A stretch of 64,000 nt of DNA from Candidatus Blautia faecigallinarum (GCA_019116385.1 DXBU01000155.1:1-64000); one strand, 5' to 3'. Numbered from the stretch's first letter, positions 50,617 through 62,242 are shown. Notes: generated from the letters alone by a model not told the origin. A program made the numbers and translations.

Positions 50617-53211
50617 ATGAATATCAGTAAATTTACGCAGAAATCCATACAGGCAGTCCAGGAACTGGAGAAGATCGCTTATGAGTACGGCAACCAGGAG
50701 ATCGAACAGGAACATCTCCTCTATGCCCTTCTCAAGCAGGAGGACAGCCTGATCCTGAAACTGATCGAAAAGATGGAGATCAATAAAGAATACTTCCAAA
50801 ACACCGTAGAAAACGCCCTGGATGCAAAAGTAAAAGTCTCCGGCGGGGATCTGCGTTTTGGACAATATTTGAATAAAGCTCTGGTAAGTGCAGAGGACGA
50901 GGCAAAAGCCATGGGAGACGAGTACGTTTCCGTGGAGCATCTGTTTTTGTCCCTGCTGCGCAATCCCAGCCCCAGCATGAAAAAAATATTCAAAGAGTTC
51001 GGGATCACCCGGGAGCGCTTCCTGCAGGCCCTTTCCACTGTCCGGGGAAACCAGAGGGTGGTAAGCGACAACCCGGAAGCAACCTATGATACCTTGAACA
51101 AATACGGAGAAGACCTGGTAGAAAAAGCCAGGGACCAGAAATTGGATCCGGTCATCGGAAGAGACGCGGAGATCCGCAATGTGATCCGTATCCTCTCCCG
51201 TAAGACCAAAAACAACCCGGTCCTCATCGGCGAACCTGGGGTAGGAAAGACTGCTGCCGTAGAAGGACTGGCCCAGAGGATCGTGGCAGGGGATGTGCCG
51301 GAAGGCCTGAAAGACAAAAAGATCTTCGCCCTGGATATGGGCGCCCTGGTAGCAGGTGCAAAATACAGAGGCGAATTTGAAGAGCGTCTGAAGGCTGTCT
51401 TGGAGGAAGTGAAAAAAAGCGAGGGGAATATCATTCTCTTCATAGATGAACTTCACCTGATCGTAGGAGCCGGAAAGACCGAAGGCGCCATGGACGCCGG
51501 AAACATGCTGAAACCTATGCTGGCCAGAGGCGAGCTGCACTGTATCGGCGCCACCACCCTGGATGAATACCGCCAGTATATCGAAAAGGACGCCGCCCTG
51601 GAACGTCGTTTCCAGCCGGTCATGGTAGACGAACCGTCCGTGGAAGATACCATTTCCATCCTTCGTGGATTGAAAGAACGCTACGAAGTGTACCACGGTG
51701 TAAAGATCACAGACAGCGCCCTGGTAGCTGCGGCGACCCTTTCCCACCGTTACATCAGCGACCGTTTTCTTCCGGACAAGGCCATTGACCTGGTGGATGA
51801 AGCCTGCGCCCTTATTAAGACAGAACTGGACTCCATGCCCACAGAACTGGATGAACAGCGCAGAAAGATCATGCAGCTGGAGATCGAAGAATCCGCTCTG
51901 AAAAAAGAAACCGACAATCTAAGCCGGGAACGTCTTGAGGATCTCCAGAAGGAGCTGGCAGAGCTGCGGGACGAGTTCAATGCAAAAAAAGCCCAGTGGG
52001 ACAACGAAAAGCATTCCGTAGAAAAGCTCCAGAAGCTTCGTGAGCAGATCGAGGATGTAAATAAGCAGATTCAGTCTGCAAAGCAGAATTACGATCTGGA
52101 GAAGGCAGCGGAACTTCAGTATGGAGAACTGCCCAGACTGCAGCAGCAGCTGGAAGTGGAAGAAAAGAATGTAAAAGAAGGAGACAGGAGCCTGGTGCAC
52201 GAAGCGGTCACCGATGACGAGATCGCCAGGATCATCTCCCGGTGGACCGGCATCCCGGTGGCGAAACTTACCGAAGGAGAGCGGGCAAAGGTGCTGACGT
52301 TGGAAGACCAGCTCCACCAGCGTGTCATTGGCCAGGAGGATGGGGTAAAGAGAGTGACCGACGCCATCCTTCGTTCCAAAGCCGGCATCAAAGATCCCAC
52401 CAAGCCCATTGGTTCCTTCCTGTTCCTGGGACCTACCGGCGTAGGTAAGACGGAACTGGCAAAGACCCTGGCAGAAAATCTTTTTGACGATGAGCAGAAC
52501 ATGGTCCGGATCGACATGAGTGAATACATGGAGAAGTACTCTGTATCCAGACTGATCGGAGCGCCTCCGGGATATGTAGGATACGAGGAAGGGGGCCAGC
52601 TTACCGAGGCGGTAAGGCGGAAACCCTACAGCGTAGTTCTCTTTGATGAGATCGAGAAAGCCCACCCGGATGTATTCAACGTGCTGCTCCAGGTGCTGGA
52701 CGATGGGCGGATCACCGATTCCCAGGGACGCACCGTGGACTTTAAGAACACCATCCTTATCATGACCTCCAACATCGGCTCCACCTATCTTCTGGAGGGG
52801 ATCGACGACAAAGGGGAGATCAAAGAAGAAACCGAAAAAATGGTGATGACAGACCTTAGAAATCATTTCCGTCCGGAATTTTTGAACCGTCTGGATGAAA
52901 TCATTTTATTTAAGCCCTTGACAAAAGACAACATTGGTAAGATAGTAGAATTACTGGTGAAAGATCTGAACAAGCGTCTTTCTGACCAGGAGCTTTCTCT
53001 GGAACTTACCGATAAGGCAAAGACACAGGTGATCGAAAAGGGCTATGACCCGGTTTACGGCGCCCGTCCGTTAAAACGATATCTCCAGAAATATGTGGAG
53101 ACACTTGCCGCCAAAGAGATCCTTTCCGGCAGACTCCATGCAGGAGATACCATCGTGCTGGATGTCCAGGGAGAAGATTTCATAACACGAGTAAAGGATG
53201 GAACGAAATGA
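50617..53211 (+). CDS. clpB: ATP-dependent chaperone ClpB
   Basis: Clp_[20 protein letters not shown], middle coiled-coil, [37 protein letters not shown]. Confidence 0.96.
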   Translation: MNISKFTQKSIQAVQELEKIAYEYGNQEIEQEHLLYALLKQEDSLILKLIEKMEINKEYFQNTVENALDAKVKVSGGDLRFGQYLNKALVSAEDEAKAMGDEYVSVEHLFLSLLRNPSPSMKKIFKEFGITRERFLQALSTVRGNQRVVSDNPEATYDTLNKYGEDLVEKARDQKLDPVIGRDAEIRNVIRILSRKTKNNPVLIGEPGVGKTAAVEGLAQRIVAGDVPEGLKDKKIFALDMGALVAGAKYRGEFEERLKAVLEEVKKSEGNIILFIDELHLIVGAGKTEGAMDAGNMLKPMLARGELHCIGATTLDEYRQYIEKDAALERRFQPVMVDEPSVEDTISILRGLKERYEVYHGVKITDSALVAAATLSHRYISDRFLPDKAIDLVDEACALIKTELDSMPTELDEQRRKIMQLEIEESALKKETDNLSRERLEDLQKELAELRDEFNAKKAQWDNEKHSVEKLQKLREQIEDVNKQIQSAKQNYDLEKAAELQYGELPRLQQQLEVEEKNVKEGDRSLVHEAVTDDEIARIISRWTGIPVAKLTEGERAKVLTLEDQLHQRVIGQEDGVKRVTDAILRSKAGIKDPTKPIGSFLFLGPTGVGKTELAKTLAENLFDDEQNMVRIDMSEYMEKYSVSRLIGAPPGYVGYEEGGQLTEAVRRKPYSVVLFDEIEKAHPDVFNVLLQVLDDGRITDSQGRTVDFKNTILIMTSNIGSTYLLEGIDDKGEIKEETEKMVMTDLRNHFRPEFLNRLDEIILFKPLTKDNIGKIVELLVKDLNKRLSDQELSLELTDKAKTQVIEKGYDPVYGARPLKRYLQKYVETLAAKEILSGRLHAGDTIVLDVQGEDFITRVKDGTK

Positions 53212-53381
53212 TACCCAAGGATCCGGTGATGCTTTTAAGCTATGTGAATACCCAGCTGCGGGATTATTATGAATCCCTGGAAGCCTTATGTACCTGCAGA
53301 GGCATGAAGAAAAAAGAACTTTTAGAAAAGCTGGACAGCATTGACTATCATTATGATGAGCAGATCAATCAGTTCGTATAA
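53208..53381 (+). CDS. DUF4250-family small protein (57 aa), ATGA overlap with clpB
   Basis: [57 protein letters not shown]; not in the supplied ORF list. Confidence 0.8.
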   Translation: MIPKDPVMLLSYVNTQLRDYYESLEALCTCRGMKKKELLEKLDSIDYHYDEQINQFV

Positions 53382-54262
53382 ACAAAAGCAGAAGGGACAA
53401 AAAACAGAGACCACCAGGAAAAGGCGGTCTCTGTTTTTGTCTCTTCATTATTTGGCTGTTGGTAACTTTTGGCCGTGTTTATGGCAATGCGCTGGAGCGC
53501 GCGGGCAGTGCGGGGTTTGGAAGCGAATCTTCCATAATAAGTAATGGTATCGGAAGAATCGGGAAACAGCGTCTTAAAGATCGTGCAGGCGGTTACATAG
53601 CTGCCGGCATAATTGGGATGGGAACCATCCCGGCGCAGAAGGCGTTTGACGATATCTGCTTTATCTGCTTTGGTAACGGAAAGCCCTGCAGGAACTACCA
53701 GTGCGTTTGCTTCTCTGGCGGTAGTTTCATAAATCTCCTGTATCTGTTTTTGGTAATCTTCCCGTCCCTTTACAACATTTTTGTACATGGAGTAATCTTT
53801 GCTGTATCCGTAAGGGGCCCAGGTCATGAAAAGAACGGTTTTGGCACCGGCGGCCTCAATACGGGGCTTTAGATCCAGAACAGCATCGTACAGCCTTTCC
53901 GGATAGGCAATGGGATAAAAATGACGGTCCTGAAGGATGACATAATCCCATTTTTGATTTTTTAAAAGCTGGTTAACCCGGCGGCCTATGCGGGTGGATC
54001 TATCTGCAAAATGCCTAAGGCTGGCACCGCCGCAGGTGACGGAAGTGACTTTTGTTTTTACGCCTGCGCTGCTGCTGATCTTTTCCAGCATTTCGGGCAT
54101 TTTGTTGAACCAGGTATAACTGTTTCCGATCATTAGGATCTTGACAGCTTTTCTGCTGGAAAAACCCATCTGAGAAGGATAGGATGCCGGTGCGGCTGCG
54201 GCCGGAACGGCAAGGCTCAGCGTCAAAAGCAGACAAAGAAACAGGCGGGTGATTTTTTTCAT
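53369..54262 (-). CDS. Secreted SGNH-type (DUF4886-like) hydrolase
   Basis: Signal peptide MKKITRLFLCLLLTLSLAVPAAAA; ILMIGNSYTWFNKMPEML, DYVILQDRH, DGSHPNYAGSYVTA. Confidence 0.8.
   Translation of the reverse strand: MKKITRLFLCLLLTLSLAVPAAAAPASYPSQMGFSSRKAVKILMIGNSYTWFNKMPEMLEKISSSAGVKTKVTSVTCGGASLRHFADRSTRIGRRVNQLLKNQKWDYVILQDRHFYPIAYPERLYDAVLDLKPRIEAAGAKTVLFMTWAPYGYSKDYSMYKNVVKGREDYQKQIQEIYETTAREANALVVPAGLSVTKADKADIVKRLLRRDGSHPNYAGSYVTACTIFKTLFPDSSDTITYYGRFASKPRTARALQRIAINTAKSYQQPNNEETKTETAFSWWSLFFVPSAFVYTN
53393..53444. terminator. Hairpin terminator after DUF4250, lying inside the SGNH gene 3' end
   Basis: ACAAAAAACAGAGACCaCC-aggaaaa-GGcGGTCTCTGTTTTTGT. Confidence 0.75.
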
Positions 54263-54503
54263 AAAATACAAGACTCCTTTTGTCTTAATCTGATTCTTAA
54301 TTCTTTATGTATTTCCTTATCATCTCATATAGAATACCTTTTTTTTCGACCATAGTCAAGTGAGAAATTGCTATATTTTTTGCATTTATTTCAACATTTT
54401 AAAAACCCATATAATTAATTAGCCGGACAAATAAATAAAAGAAAAAAATCCCGTTTATGTTCAGGAGAAATTACAGGATTAAAAACTTTTTAACAAAAAA
54501 CCC

Positions 54504-54550
54504 TTGCATTTTTTGTGCAAAACCCTTATATATATGATTAGCCAACTAAT
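54504..54550 (+). promoter_or_regulatory. Promoter and MarR-operator-like palindrome
   Basis: TTGCAT-17 nt-TATATA, then ATTAGccaaCTAAT (54537-54550). Confidence 0.65.
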
Positions 54551-54570
54551 TATAAAGAGGAGGTAAAGAT

Positions 54571-55071
54571 TTGGATTTTTTTCAAAATGAGATTGAGGAA
54601 AAAAGCCTGCAGGGACTGCTTATGGAAGTGAACCGGCGCTGTCTGACGCTGGTCTTTCACCAGCTTATGGAACTGGGGGTTTATCCCGGCCAGATCCCGG
54701 TGCTGGGCAGGATCGTGCAGAAAGAAGGGAGCAGCCAGAAGGAGATCGCAGATTTCCTGCATATAAAGCCGCCTACTGTAAATGTGTCCATCACAAGGCT
54801 GGAAAAAGCCGGCCTGGTCTGCCGGCGGCAGGACGAAAAAGACCAGCGGGTATCCCGTATTTATATGACAGATAAGGGAAAAGATATCATAGAACAGGCT
54901 ATGGAGAAAGTCCGCAGAAATGAACAAAGCCTTTTTGAGAATTTCAACGAAGCAGAGCTTTGCCTGATGCGGCGCTTTTTGCTGCAGATACTGGACAACA
55001 TCGACGGGATATCCGATCCCATGGAAAAAGATCATAAGAAGAAGGAAGGAGTAAACGCATGCTGGGATTAA
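54571..55071 (+). CDS. MarR-family regulator, TTG start
   Basis: GSSQKEIADFLHIKPPTVNVSITRLEKAGLVCRRQDEKDQRVSRIYMTDKGK. Confidence 0.93.
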   Translation: MDFFQNEIEEKSLQGLLMEVNRRCLTLVFHQLMELGVYPGQIPVLGRIVQKEGSSQKEIADFLHIKPPTVNVSITRLEKAGLVCRRQDEKDQRVSRIYMTDKGKDIIEQAMEKVRRNEQSLFENFNEAELCLMRRFLLQILDNIDGISDPMEKDHKKKEGVNACWD

Positions 55072-57140
55072 TGAAATACCTGAAAAAATCCGCAGGCTGG
55101 ATCGTGGTGATCGTGGCCCTGTTATTTTTGCAGGCGTACTGCGATCTGGCGCTTCCGGATTATACCTCCAGGATCGTCAATGTGGGCATTCAGCAGCAGG
55201 GGATCGAAGACGGAGTACCGGAAAAAATGCGTCCGGCAACTATGGAAGGCCTGCTGTCTGTGTCTGAGGGGGCGGACAGAGAAACCCTTTCCGATGCCTA
55301 TACACTGGAAGAGGACCTTTATATCCTAAAAGATACGGTCAAGGGAACAAAAAGAGAAGAATTAAATGATGCCGTCTGCCAGGCCATCCTCCTTCTTTCC
55401 CAGTATGCATCCCAGCTGGGAGCAGGGGAAGGAACCCTGCCGGCCCAGGGGATCAGCCAGCTGCCGGATTCTATGATCCAGCAGGCTGCCGCTGCATTTG
55501 TGCGGGCAGAATATGAGGCCATCGGCGAGGATGTAGACCGTATCCAGATGCAGTATATCTTAAAAGCGGGAGCAGAGATGCTGCTGATGGCCCTTTTGAT
55601 CATGGCGGCCTCCATAAGCGTTACCTTTTTGTCCTCCAGGGTGGCTGCCGCTTTGGGCCACGACCTTAGAAACGGAGTTTACAGAAAAGTCATGGGCTTT
55701 TCCAGCGGGGAGTACAACAAATTCTCTACCGCTTCTTTGATCACCAGGAGCACCAACGATGTACAGCAGGTACAGATGACCATGGCCATGATGTTCCGGA
55801 TCGTGCTTTATGCGCCGATCCTTGGCATCGGAGGGGTGATCCGGGTGCTGAGAACGGATTCCTCTATGACTTGGATCTTAGGCCTGGGCGTGGGCCTTAT
55901 CCTTGCAGTGATCCTGATGCTGTTTTTGATCGCCATGCCCAAATTTACCATGCTCCAGACCCTCATCGACCGGCTGAACCTGGTGACCAGGGAGATCCTT
56001 ACCGGTATCCCGGTGATCCGGGCCTTCAGCAGGGAAAAACATGAGGAAGAACGCTTTGAAGAGGCAAATGAAAGACTGACCAGGACCAATCTGTTTGTAA
56101 ACCGGTGTATGACCTTTATGATGCCTACCATGATGCTGATCATGAACGGCATTTCCGTGCTGATCATCTACAACGGCGCCTATGCGGTGGATGAAGGAAG
56201 CATGCAGGTGGGAAATGTTATGGCTTTCATCCAGTATGCCATGCAGATCATCATGTCCTTCCTGATGATCACGGCCATGTCCATCATGCTCCCCAGAGCC
56301 AATGTGGCAGCAGTGCGTATCGGGGAGGTCCTGAATACAGAAGAGACCATCCGGGATCCGGAACATCCCCGGTCTCCCCAGCCGGGCGCAGAAGGGACGG
56401 TGGAATTTGACCACGTTTCCTTTGCCTACCCGGGAGCCGGAGAAAATGTGCTGACGGATATCACCTTTAAGATCGCCAAAGGCCAGCAGGCGGCCATCAT
56501 CGGAAGTACAGGAAGCGGAAAGAGTACCCTGATCAATCTGATCCCCAGGTTTTACGATGTGACCGGGGGCGCCGTCCGGGTAGACGGGGTGGACGTGCGG
56601 GAGATGAGCCAGAGGGAACTTCGGGATAAGCTGGGCTATGTTCCCCAGAAAGGGGTGCTCTTCTCCGGGACTATTGCTTCCAATATCAGCTACGGCAAGG
56701 AAGATTTAAACAAAGAAGAAATAGAACGGGCGGCAAAGATCGCCCAGGCAGAAGACTTTATCAAAGAAAAGAAGAAAGGCTATGACGCCCCCATCGCCCA
56801 GGGCGGGACCAACGTATCCGGCGGCCAGAAACAAAGGCTTTCCATTGCCCGGGCCATTGCCAAAGATCCGGAGATCCTGATCTTTGACGACAGCTTTTCC
56901 GCTTTGGATTTCAAGACGGACAGCGCCCTTCGAAAGGCCATCCGGGAAAATACCAAAGAGACCACCACCATTATCGTTGCCCAGCGTATCAGCACGATCC
57001 TCAACGCGGATCTGATCCTGGTCCTGGACGATGGAAAAGCGGCGGGTATAGGAACCCATAAAGAGCTTATGAAAAACTGTGAGGTTTATCGGCAGATCGC
57101 CATGTCACAGCTGTCAGAGGAGGAATTGGCAAATGAGTGA
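55059..57140 (+). CDS. ABC exporter half-transporter (permease + ATPase)
   Basis: ABC membrane domain; IGSTGSGKSTLINLIPRFYD, VSGGQKQRLSIARAIAKDPEILIFDDSFSALD. Confidence 0.95.
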   Translation: MLGLMKYLKKSAGWIVVIVALLFLQAYCDLALPDYTSRIVNVGIQQQGIEDGVPEKMRPATMEGLLSVSEGADRETLSDAYTLEEDLYILKDTVKGTKREELNDAVCQAILLLSQYASQLGAGEGTLPAQGISQLPDSMIQQAAAAFVRAEYEAIGEDVDRIQMQYILKAGAEMLLMALLIMAASISVTFLSSRVAAALGHDLRNGVYRKVMGFSSGEYNKFSTASLITRSTNDVQQVQMTMAMMFRIVLYAPILGIGGVIRVLRTDSSMTWILGLGVGLILAVILMLFLIAMPKFTMLQTLIDRLNLVTREILTGIPVIRAFSREKHEEERFEEANERLTRTNLFVNRCMTFMMPTMMLIMNGISVLIIYNGAYAVDEGSMQVGNVMAFIQYAMQIIMSFLMITAMSIMLPRANVAAVRIGEVLNTEETIRDPEHPRSPQPGAEGTVEFDHVSFAYPGAGENVLTDITFKIAKGQQAAIIGSTGSGKSTLINLIPRFYDVTGGAVRVDGVDVREMSQRELRDKLGYVPQKGVLFSGTIASNISYGKEDLNKEEIERAAKIAQAEDFIKEKKKGYDAPIAQGGTNVSGGQKQRLSIARAIAKDPEILIFDDSFSALDFKTDSALRKAIRENTKETTTIIVAQRISTILNADLILVLDDGKAAGIGTHKELMKNCEVYRQIAMSQLSEEELANE

Positions 57141-58962
57141 ACGCAGAAGAGGCCCCATGGGACACGGCCGGGGAATGACCGGAGAAAAGGCCCGGGATTT
57201 TAAAGGTTCAATGACAAAGCTTTTCCGTTACATGGGGAGATATAAATTCCGCTTTTTCCTGATGTTTGTTTTCGCGGTGGCTGGAACCGTTTTTAATATC
57301 GTAGGTCCGAAGATCCTGGGAAAAGCCACCACAGAGCTTTTTAACGGCTTGGTAGCAAAGATCAGCGGCACCGGCGGCATAAATTTCCAGAAAATCGCCG
57401 GGATCCTTTTATGGACCATGGGATTATATGTGATCAGTGCCTTGTTTTCTTTTATCCAGGGCTTTGTGATGACCGGCATTTCCAACGATGTGACCTATAA
57501 CCTGAGAAAAGATATTTCCAAAAAGATCAACCGGCTTCCCTTAAATTATTTCGAAAGCCGCACCCACGGTGAGATCCTTTCCAGGGTGACCAACGATGTG
57601 GATACCCTCCAGATGAGCCTGAACCAGAGTATGACCCAGCTGATCACCTCGGTCACGACCCTTATAGGCGTGCTGGTGATGATGCTTTCCATCAATGTAT
57701 GGATGACTTTGGTGGCCCTTTTGATCCTGCCGGTGTCCCTTTCCATCATCGGTTTTGTGATGAAACGCTCCCAGAAATATTTCCGGGACCAGCAGAAGTA
57801 TCTGGGAGAAGTCAACGGCCAGATCGAAGAAAACTTTGGCGGCCACAATGTAGTCAAGGTTTTTAATAAAGAAAATGAAGTAGTGGAAGAATTTGAAAAG
57901 GACAACAAAAAACTGTACGAATCTGCCTGGAAATCCCAGTTCTTCTCCGGCATGATGATGCCGGTGATGCAGTTTGTGGGCAATCTGGGATATGTGATGG
58001 TGGCCCTTCTGGGCGGCATCTTTGCCATCCGAAAGGTGATCGAGGTAGGGGAGATCCAGTCTTTCTTCCAGTACATCCGCAATTTCACCCAGCCGATCCA
58101 GCAGATCGCCCAGGTGACCAACCTTCTCCAGTCCTCCGCAGCGGCTTCCGAGCGGGTATTTGAATTCCTGGAAGAGCCGGAGGAGGACCAGAAAGCAGAA
58201 AATCCTGTGGATATCCAGGGGCTTTCGGGAAATGTGAAGTTTGATCATGTGGCCTTTGGCTATCAGCCGGACCATCGGATCATCCATGACTTTTCCGCAG
58301 AGGTAAAGGACGGGCAGAAGATCGCCATCGTAGGCCCCACCGGCGCCGGAAAGACCACCATGGTCAAGCTTTTGATGCGCTTTTATGATGTAAATGAGGG
58401 CGCCATTTTGGTGGACGGACATGACGTCCGGGACTTCAACCGCAGCCAGCTGCGGGAGATGTTCGGCATGGTACTCCAGGATACCTGGCTGTTTTCCGGA
58501 ACGATCATGGAAAACATCCGCTACGGAAGGCTGGACGCCACTGATGAGGAAGTGATCCAGGCGGCCAAGGCGGCCCATATCCACAACTTTATCATGCAGC
58601 AGCCAGGGGGCTACCAGATGGTGCTGGACGAAGAGACCAGCAACGTATCCCAGGGCCAGAAGCAGCTTCTCACCATCGCCAGGGCCATTCTGGCGGACAA
58701 TAAGATCCTGATCCTGGACGAGGCTACCTCCTCGGTGGATACCAGGACCGAAGTACAGATCCAAAAGGCCATGGACAATCTGATGAAAGGCCGCACCAGC
58801 TTTATCATTGCCCACCGGCTTTCTACCATACGGGATGCGGACCTGATCCTGGTGATGAAGGACGGAGATATCATCGAGCAGGGCACCCATAAAGAACTTC
58901 TTAAGAAAAACGGTTTTTACGCAGAACTTTACAACAGCCAGTTTGAACAGGCCAGCGCCTGA
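57133..58962 (+). CDS. ABC exporter half-transporter (permease + ATPase)
   Basis: GPTGAGKTTMVKLLMRFYD, VSQGQKQLLTIARAILADNKILILDEATSSVD; overlaps upstream gene, probable heterodimer. Confidence 0.95.
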   Translation: MSERRRGPMGHGRGMTGEKARDFKGSMTKLFRYMGRYKFRFFLMFVFAVAGTVFNIVGPKILGKATTELFNGLVAKISGTGGINFQKIAGILLWTMGLYVISALFSFIQGFVMTGISNDVTYNLRKDISKKINRLPLNYFESRTHGEILSRVTNDVDTLQMSLNQSMTQLITSVTTLIGVLVMMLSINVWMTLVALLILPVSLSIIGFVMKRSQKYFRDQQKYLGEVNGQIEENFGGHNVVKVFNKENEVVEEFEKDNKKLYESAWKSQFFSGMMMPVMQFVGNLGYVMVALLGGIFAIRKVIEVGEIQSFFQYIRNFTQPIQQIAQVTNLLQSSAAASERVFEFLEEPEEDQKAENPVDIQGLSGNVKFDHVAFGYQPDHRIIHDFSAEVKDGQKIAIVGPTGAGKTTMVKLLMRFYDVNEGAILVDGHDVRDFNRSQLREMFGMVLQDTWLFSGTIMENIRYGRLDATDEEVIQAAKAAHIHNFIMQQPGGYQMVLDEETSNVSQGQKQLLTIARAILADNKILILDEATSSVDTRTEVQIQKAMDNLMKGRTSFIIAHRLSTIRDADLILVMKDGDIIEQGTHKELLKKNGFYAELYNSQFEQASA

Positions 58963-59077
58963 GGAAAAGAATTTTTTCTATACTTTTTCAGAGGTATGGG
59001 GTATAATAGGATAAATCTGCGAAAAGGAGGAAGGGCCCGCCTGCTCCAGAGCGGGACTGCCGTTATTGCATAAGCCT

Positions 59078-61138
59078 ATGATACAGAAAAAAAACGGCAG
59101 AGAATTTCTGCCATATGTGCTGGAAAATCTGAAAAAGCGAATCGAAGAGATCGACGCCTCCATTTTGGAAGGCGAAAAAGATATAGAAGAAATGCACGAA
59201 TACTACTGGGAAAATTATACGGAGATGGATCAGTACGGCTACGAAGACTTCGACAACCGCCAGGCTCTTTTAAACCGTATAAACGCCAACCAGGAAAGCA
59301 TCCTCTTAAGACGCCGCCTGAAAAAAATGCTGGATTCCCCTTTCTTCGGGAGAGTGGACTTCTGCTATGAAGGGGAAGAGGAGGAAGAAATTTTTTATAT
59401 AGGGATCGGCAATTTTGCCGCCCGGACAGGGGGAGTGCCGCTGGTGTATGACTGGCGGGCCCCTGTGTGCAGCTTATTTTATGATTACGACAAGGGCACT
59501 GCCTCTTATCTGGCGCCCCAGGGAGAGATCTTTGGGGAGATCAAGGCAAAATGGCAGTACAAGATCCGCCGGGGAAAAATGCTCTACCAGTTCGAAAGCG
59601 ACATTAAGATCGACGACGAGATCCTGAAAGAAGAACTGGGCAGCAACGGCACGGTACAGCTGAAAAACATTGTCCGGACGATCCAGAAGGAGCAGAATGC
59701 CATCATCCGGAACCAGCAGGATAAGGTCCTGGTGATCCAGGGCGCGGCAGGAAGCGGAAAGACCTCTGTGGCACTCCACAGGATCGCCTATCTTTTGTAT
59801 CACGACCGGAAAAACCTGAAATCCTCCAACATCCTGATCCTGTCCCCCAACAGTGCCTTTTCGGATTATATTTCCCATATCCTTCCGGAACTGGGGGAAG
59901 AGAATATCCAGGAGATGAGCTTCGACCTGTTTGCCTACCAGCAGCTGAAAGATACCATAGAAGACTGTGAGGACCGGTATGAATATCTGGAGCGCAGGCT
60001 TTGGGGCATAGGAGGAGAGGATCTTTACCAAGAAAAACAATCCAGGGAATTTATCAACAAGATGGAGGGCTATCTCCTTTCCCTGGAAGACGAACTGATG
60101 GGATTTAAGGATGTGTCTTATAAAGGCTTTGTGAAAACAGAAGGGGAGATCATCCAGCTTTTTTATTTCAAATTTATGGAGCTGCCCCTTTTATCCCGCA
60201 TGGAAGCGGTGGCGGAGTACTTTATTGACGAGATAGAAACGTTGCGGGGCAAAGATCTTCCCGATGAAGACCGGGAGGCGGTGCTTGGAAAATTCTTTTC
60301 CATGTATGAGACCAGGGACCTGTATGTGCTGTACAGCAGATTCCTTGAGCAGGAAGGCTATCCCCCGCTGCCGCCGGTCCCGAGAGAAAAGCGCCGTCTG
60401 AAATACGAAGACGTATATCCCCTGCTGTATCTGAAATACCGGCTTTTGACACAGACCGGCCACAGCCGCATCAAGCATCTGGTAGTGGATGAGATGCAGG
60501 ATTATTCCCGGCTCCAGTACCTGCTCCTGAAGAAGATCTTTTCCTGCAGGATGACGATCCTGGGAGATAAAGCCCAGACCATAGACGACAAAGCCCAGGA
60601 TGTATTTACCTTTCTTCCGGAGATCCTGGGAAAGGATATAAAAAAGATCTCCATGAACAAAAGCTACCGGAATACCGCAGAGATTTCCCAGTATGCCAAC
60701 CGCCTTGTCCATCTTACTGATATCGAAGTCTTTAACCGCCATGGCAGGCCGGTGACGGAAAAACAGGCGGCTTCTATGGAGGAGGCCCTGGAAGAGATCT
60801 GGCGGGAGATCCCAAAAGAAAAAGAACGGTTTGAAACTGCCGCCGTTATCACAAGGACAGAGGCAGAAGCCATTTCTGCTTATGGATATCTGTGTAAAAA
60901 GGCAGAGCAGGAAGGAGAAGAAAGCCCGGAGCTTTCCCTGCTGGACCGGAACAGTACTTCTTTTAAGAAGGGGGTGACGGTCCTGGCCTTTTATCTGGCA
61001 AAGGGACTGGAATTTGACCAGGTCTTTTCCCTGTTCCCGGCAGAAAAGCGAAGCGCGCTGGATCTCCAGGGCCGGTACATCGCGGCTACCAGAGCCCTTC
61101 ATGAACTTTCTGTATATGAGATCGGGCCTTTTGTTTAG
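59078..61138 (+). CDS. HelD-like UvrD/Rep-family helicase
   Basis: VIQGAAGSGKTSVALHRIAYLLYHDRKNL, LVVDEMQDYSRLQYLLLKKIF, GDKAQTID, VTVLAFYLAKGLEFDQV; start uncertain (ATG 59078 or TTG 59066). Confidence 0.88.
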   Translation: MIQKKNGREFLPYVLENLKKRIEEIDASILEGEKDIEEMHEYYWENYTEMDQYGYEDFDNRQALLNRINANQESILLRRRLKKMLDSPFFGRVDFCYEGEEEEEIFYIGIGNFAARTGGVPLVYDWRAPVCSLFYDYDKGTASYLAPQGEIFGEIKAKWQYKIRRGKMLYQFESDIKIDDEILKEELGSNGTVQLKNIVRTIQKEQNAIIRNQQDKVLVIQGAAGSGKTSVALHRIAYLLYHDRKNLKSSNILILSPNSAFSDYISHILPELGEENIQEMSFDLFAYQQLKDTIEDCEDRYEYLERRLWGIGGEDLYQEKQSREFINKMEGYLLSLEDELMGFKDVSYKGFVKTEGEIIQLFYFKFMELPLLSRMEAVAEYFIDEIETLRGKDLPDEDREAVLGKFFSMYETRDLYVLYSRFLEQEGYPPLPPVPREKRRLKYEDVYPLLYLKYRLLTQTGHSRIKHLVVDEMQDYSRLQYLLLKKIFSCRMTILGDKAQTIDDKAQDVFTFLPEILGKDIKKISMNKSYRNTAEISQYANRLVHLTDIEVFNRHGRPVTEKQAASMEEALEEIWREIPKEKERFETAAVITRTEAEAISAYGYLCKKAEQEGEESPELSLLDRNSTSFKKGVTVLAFYLAKGLEFDQVFSLFPAEKRSALDLQGRYIAATRALHELSVYEIGPFV

Positions 61139-61251
61139 AATTAATTCATAGGAATTTCACAATAGGCTATGAATATTTTATTGACAGGTTTGTAATAAAA
61201 TTGTAAAATATAAGCCAAGGGACTGTAGATAACAGAATTAAGGAGGACACT

Positions 61252-62196
61252 ATGAAAAACAAAAAAACACTGATGATTTTGGCATTGGCTGTAACACTTT
61301 CCGGTGTACTGTCTGCCTGCAGCTTCGGTGGAGACGAGCCGAAGGAGATCGTAGAAGCGACTCCCACACCAGAACCCACAGAGGCGCCGGATCCTACTCC
61401 TACACCTGCAGCGTCTTCACAGTCGACCACATATACATCTGCTGATAGATCCATTTCTATAGAACTGCCGGATGCTACCTGGGCGAACCGTTCAGACGAA
61501 GGCGACCTGGTGAGCTTCGAATCCCCCGACCAGGGACGGATCCTCATCATCCACGGAGAGGGTGCGGAAGACATGTCTTCTGCGGTGATCCCAAGTACAG
61601 AGGACCTGGCCATTTCCCTGGAACAGGCTTCCGACCTTGTAAACGGCACCGACTTTGAGATCCGCAGATACAGCGCCACCACCGAAAACGGCGTGAATGT
61701 ATACAGCTATGTGACCAGAATGCTGAACACAGAGAAGAGCGGCGGCTATTCCTTTGTGATCAATAAATATCTGACAAACGACAACGAGTACTACAGCATC
61801 ACTGCTTCCGGCATAGGCGGAAGCCAGAAAGCTTACAACAGGCTCCAGAAGTCTGTAAATTCCTTCCAGATCCTGGGAGACTCCACTTTGAAAGCAGCCG
61901 CAGGCGGACAGGGCCAAGAGGGCGGCCAGGCAGCTGCCGGCAGCAATGGTGTGGTTCCCGGCAAGCCAAGCGAAGACATTATCAGCGACAACACCAAGAC
62001 CAGGACCATTTATCGGAACTCCGACGGCCAGCCGCTGGTGATCAAGATCGACAACAACGGCAACTGGGTGGATGACAACGGAAATTCCTACCGGTTCGCA
62101 TCAGAGTGCGACGTTTATGACCAGAATGACGTAGACTATTATTATCACGGAGAAGCGGCAGACGTATATTACATGCCTCTTCCGGATTCCCAGTAA
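61252..62196 (+). CDS. Putative lipoprotein of unknown function
   Basis: Lipobox LSAC in MKNKKTLMILALAVTLSGVLSACSFGG, then Pro/Thr-rich linker. Confidence 0.75.
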   Translation: MKNKKTLMILALAVTLSGVLSACSFGGDEPKEIVEATPTPEPTEAPDPTPTPAASSQSTTYTSADRSISIELPDATWANRSDEGDLVSFESPDQGRILIIHGEGAEDMSSAVIPSTEDLAISLEQASDLVNGTDFEIRRYSATTENGVNVYSYVTRMLNTEKSGGYSFVINKYLTNDNEYYSITASGIGGSQKAYNRLQKSVNSFQILGDSTLKAAAGGQGQEGGQAAAGSNGVVPGKPSEDIISDNTKTRTIYRNSDGQPLVIKIDNNGNWVDDNGNSYRFASECDVYDQNDVDYYYHGEAADVYYMPLPDSQ

Positions 62197-62206
62197 GAAA
62201 ACACTT

Positions 62207-62242
62207 ACGAGCACGGGGCTGCGGTTTGATCCGCAGCCTCGT
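62207..62242 (+). terminator. Hairpin, probable terminator
   Basis: ACGAGcacGGGGCTGCGG-tttgat-CCGCAGCCtCGT. Confidence 0.55.

Noticed and set aside
57541-58890. 449-aa minus-strand ORF
   Set aside because: Antisense to the ABC exporter gene (57133-58962); His-rich shadow translation, no family features.
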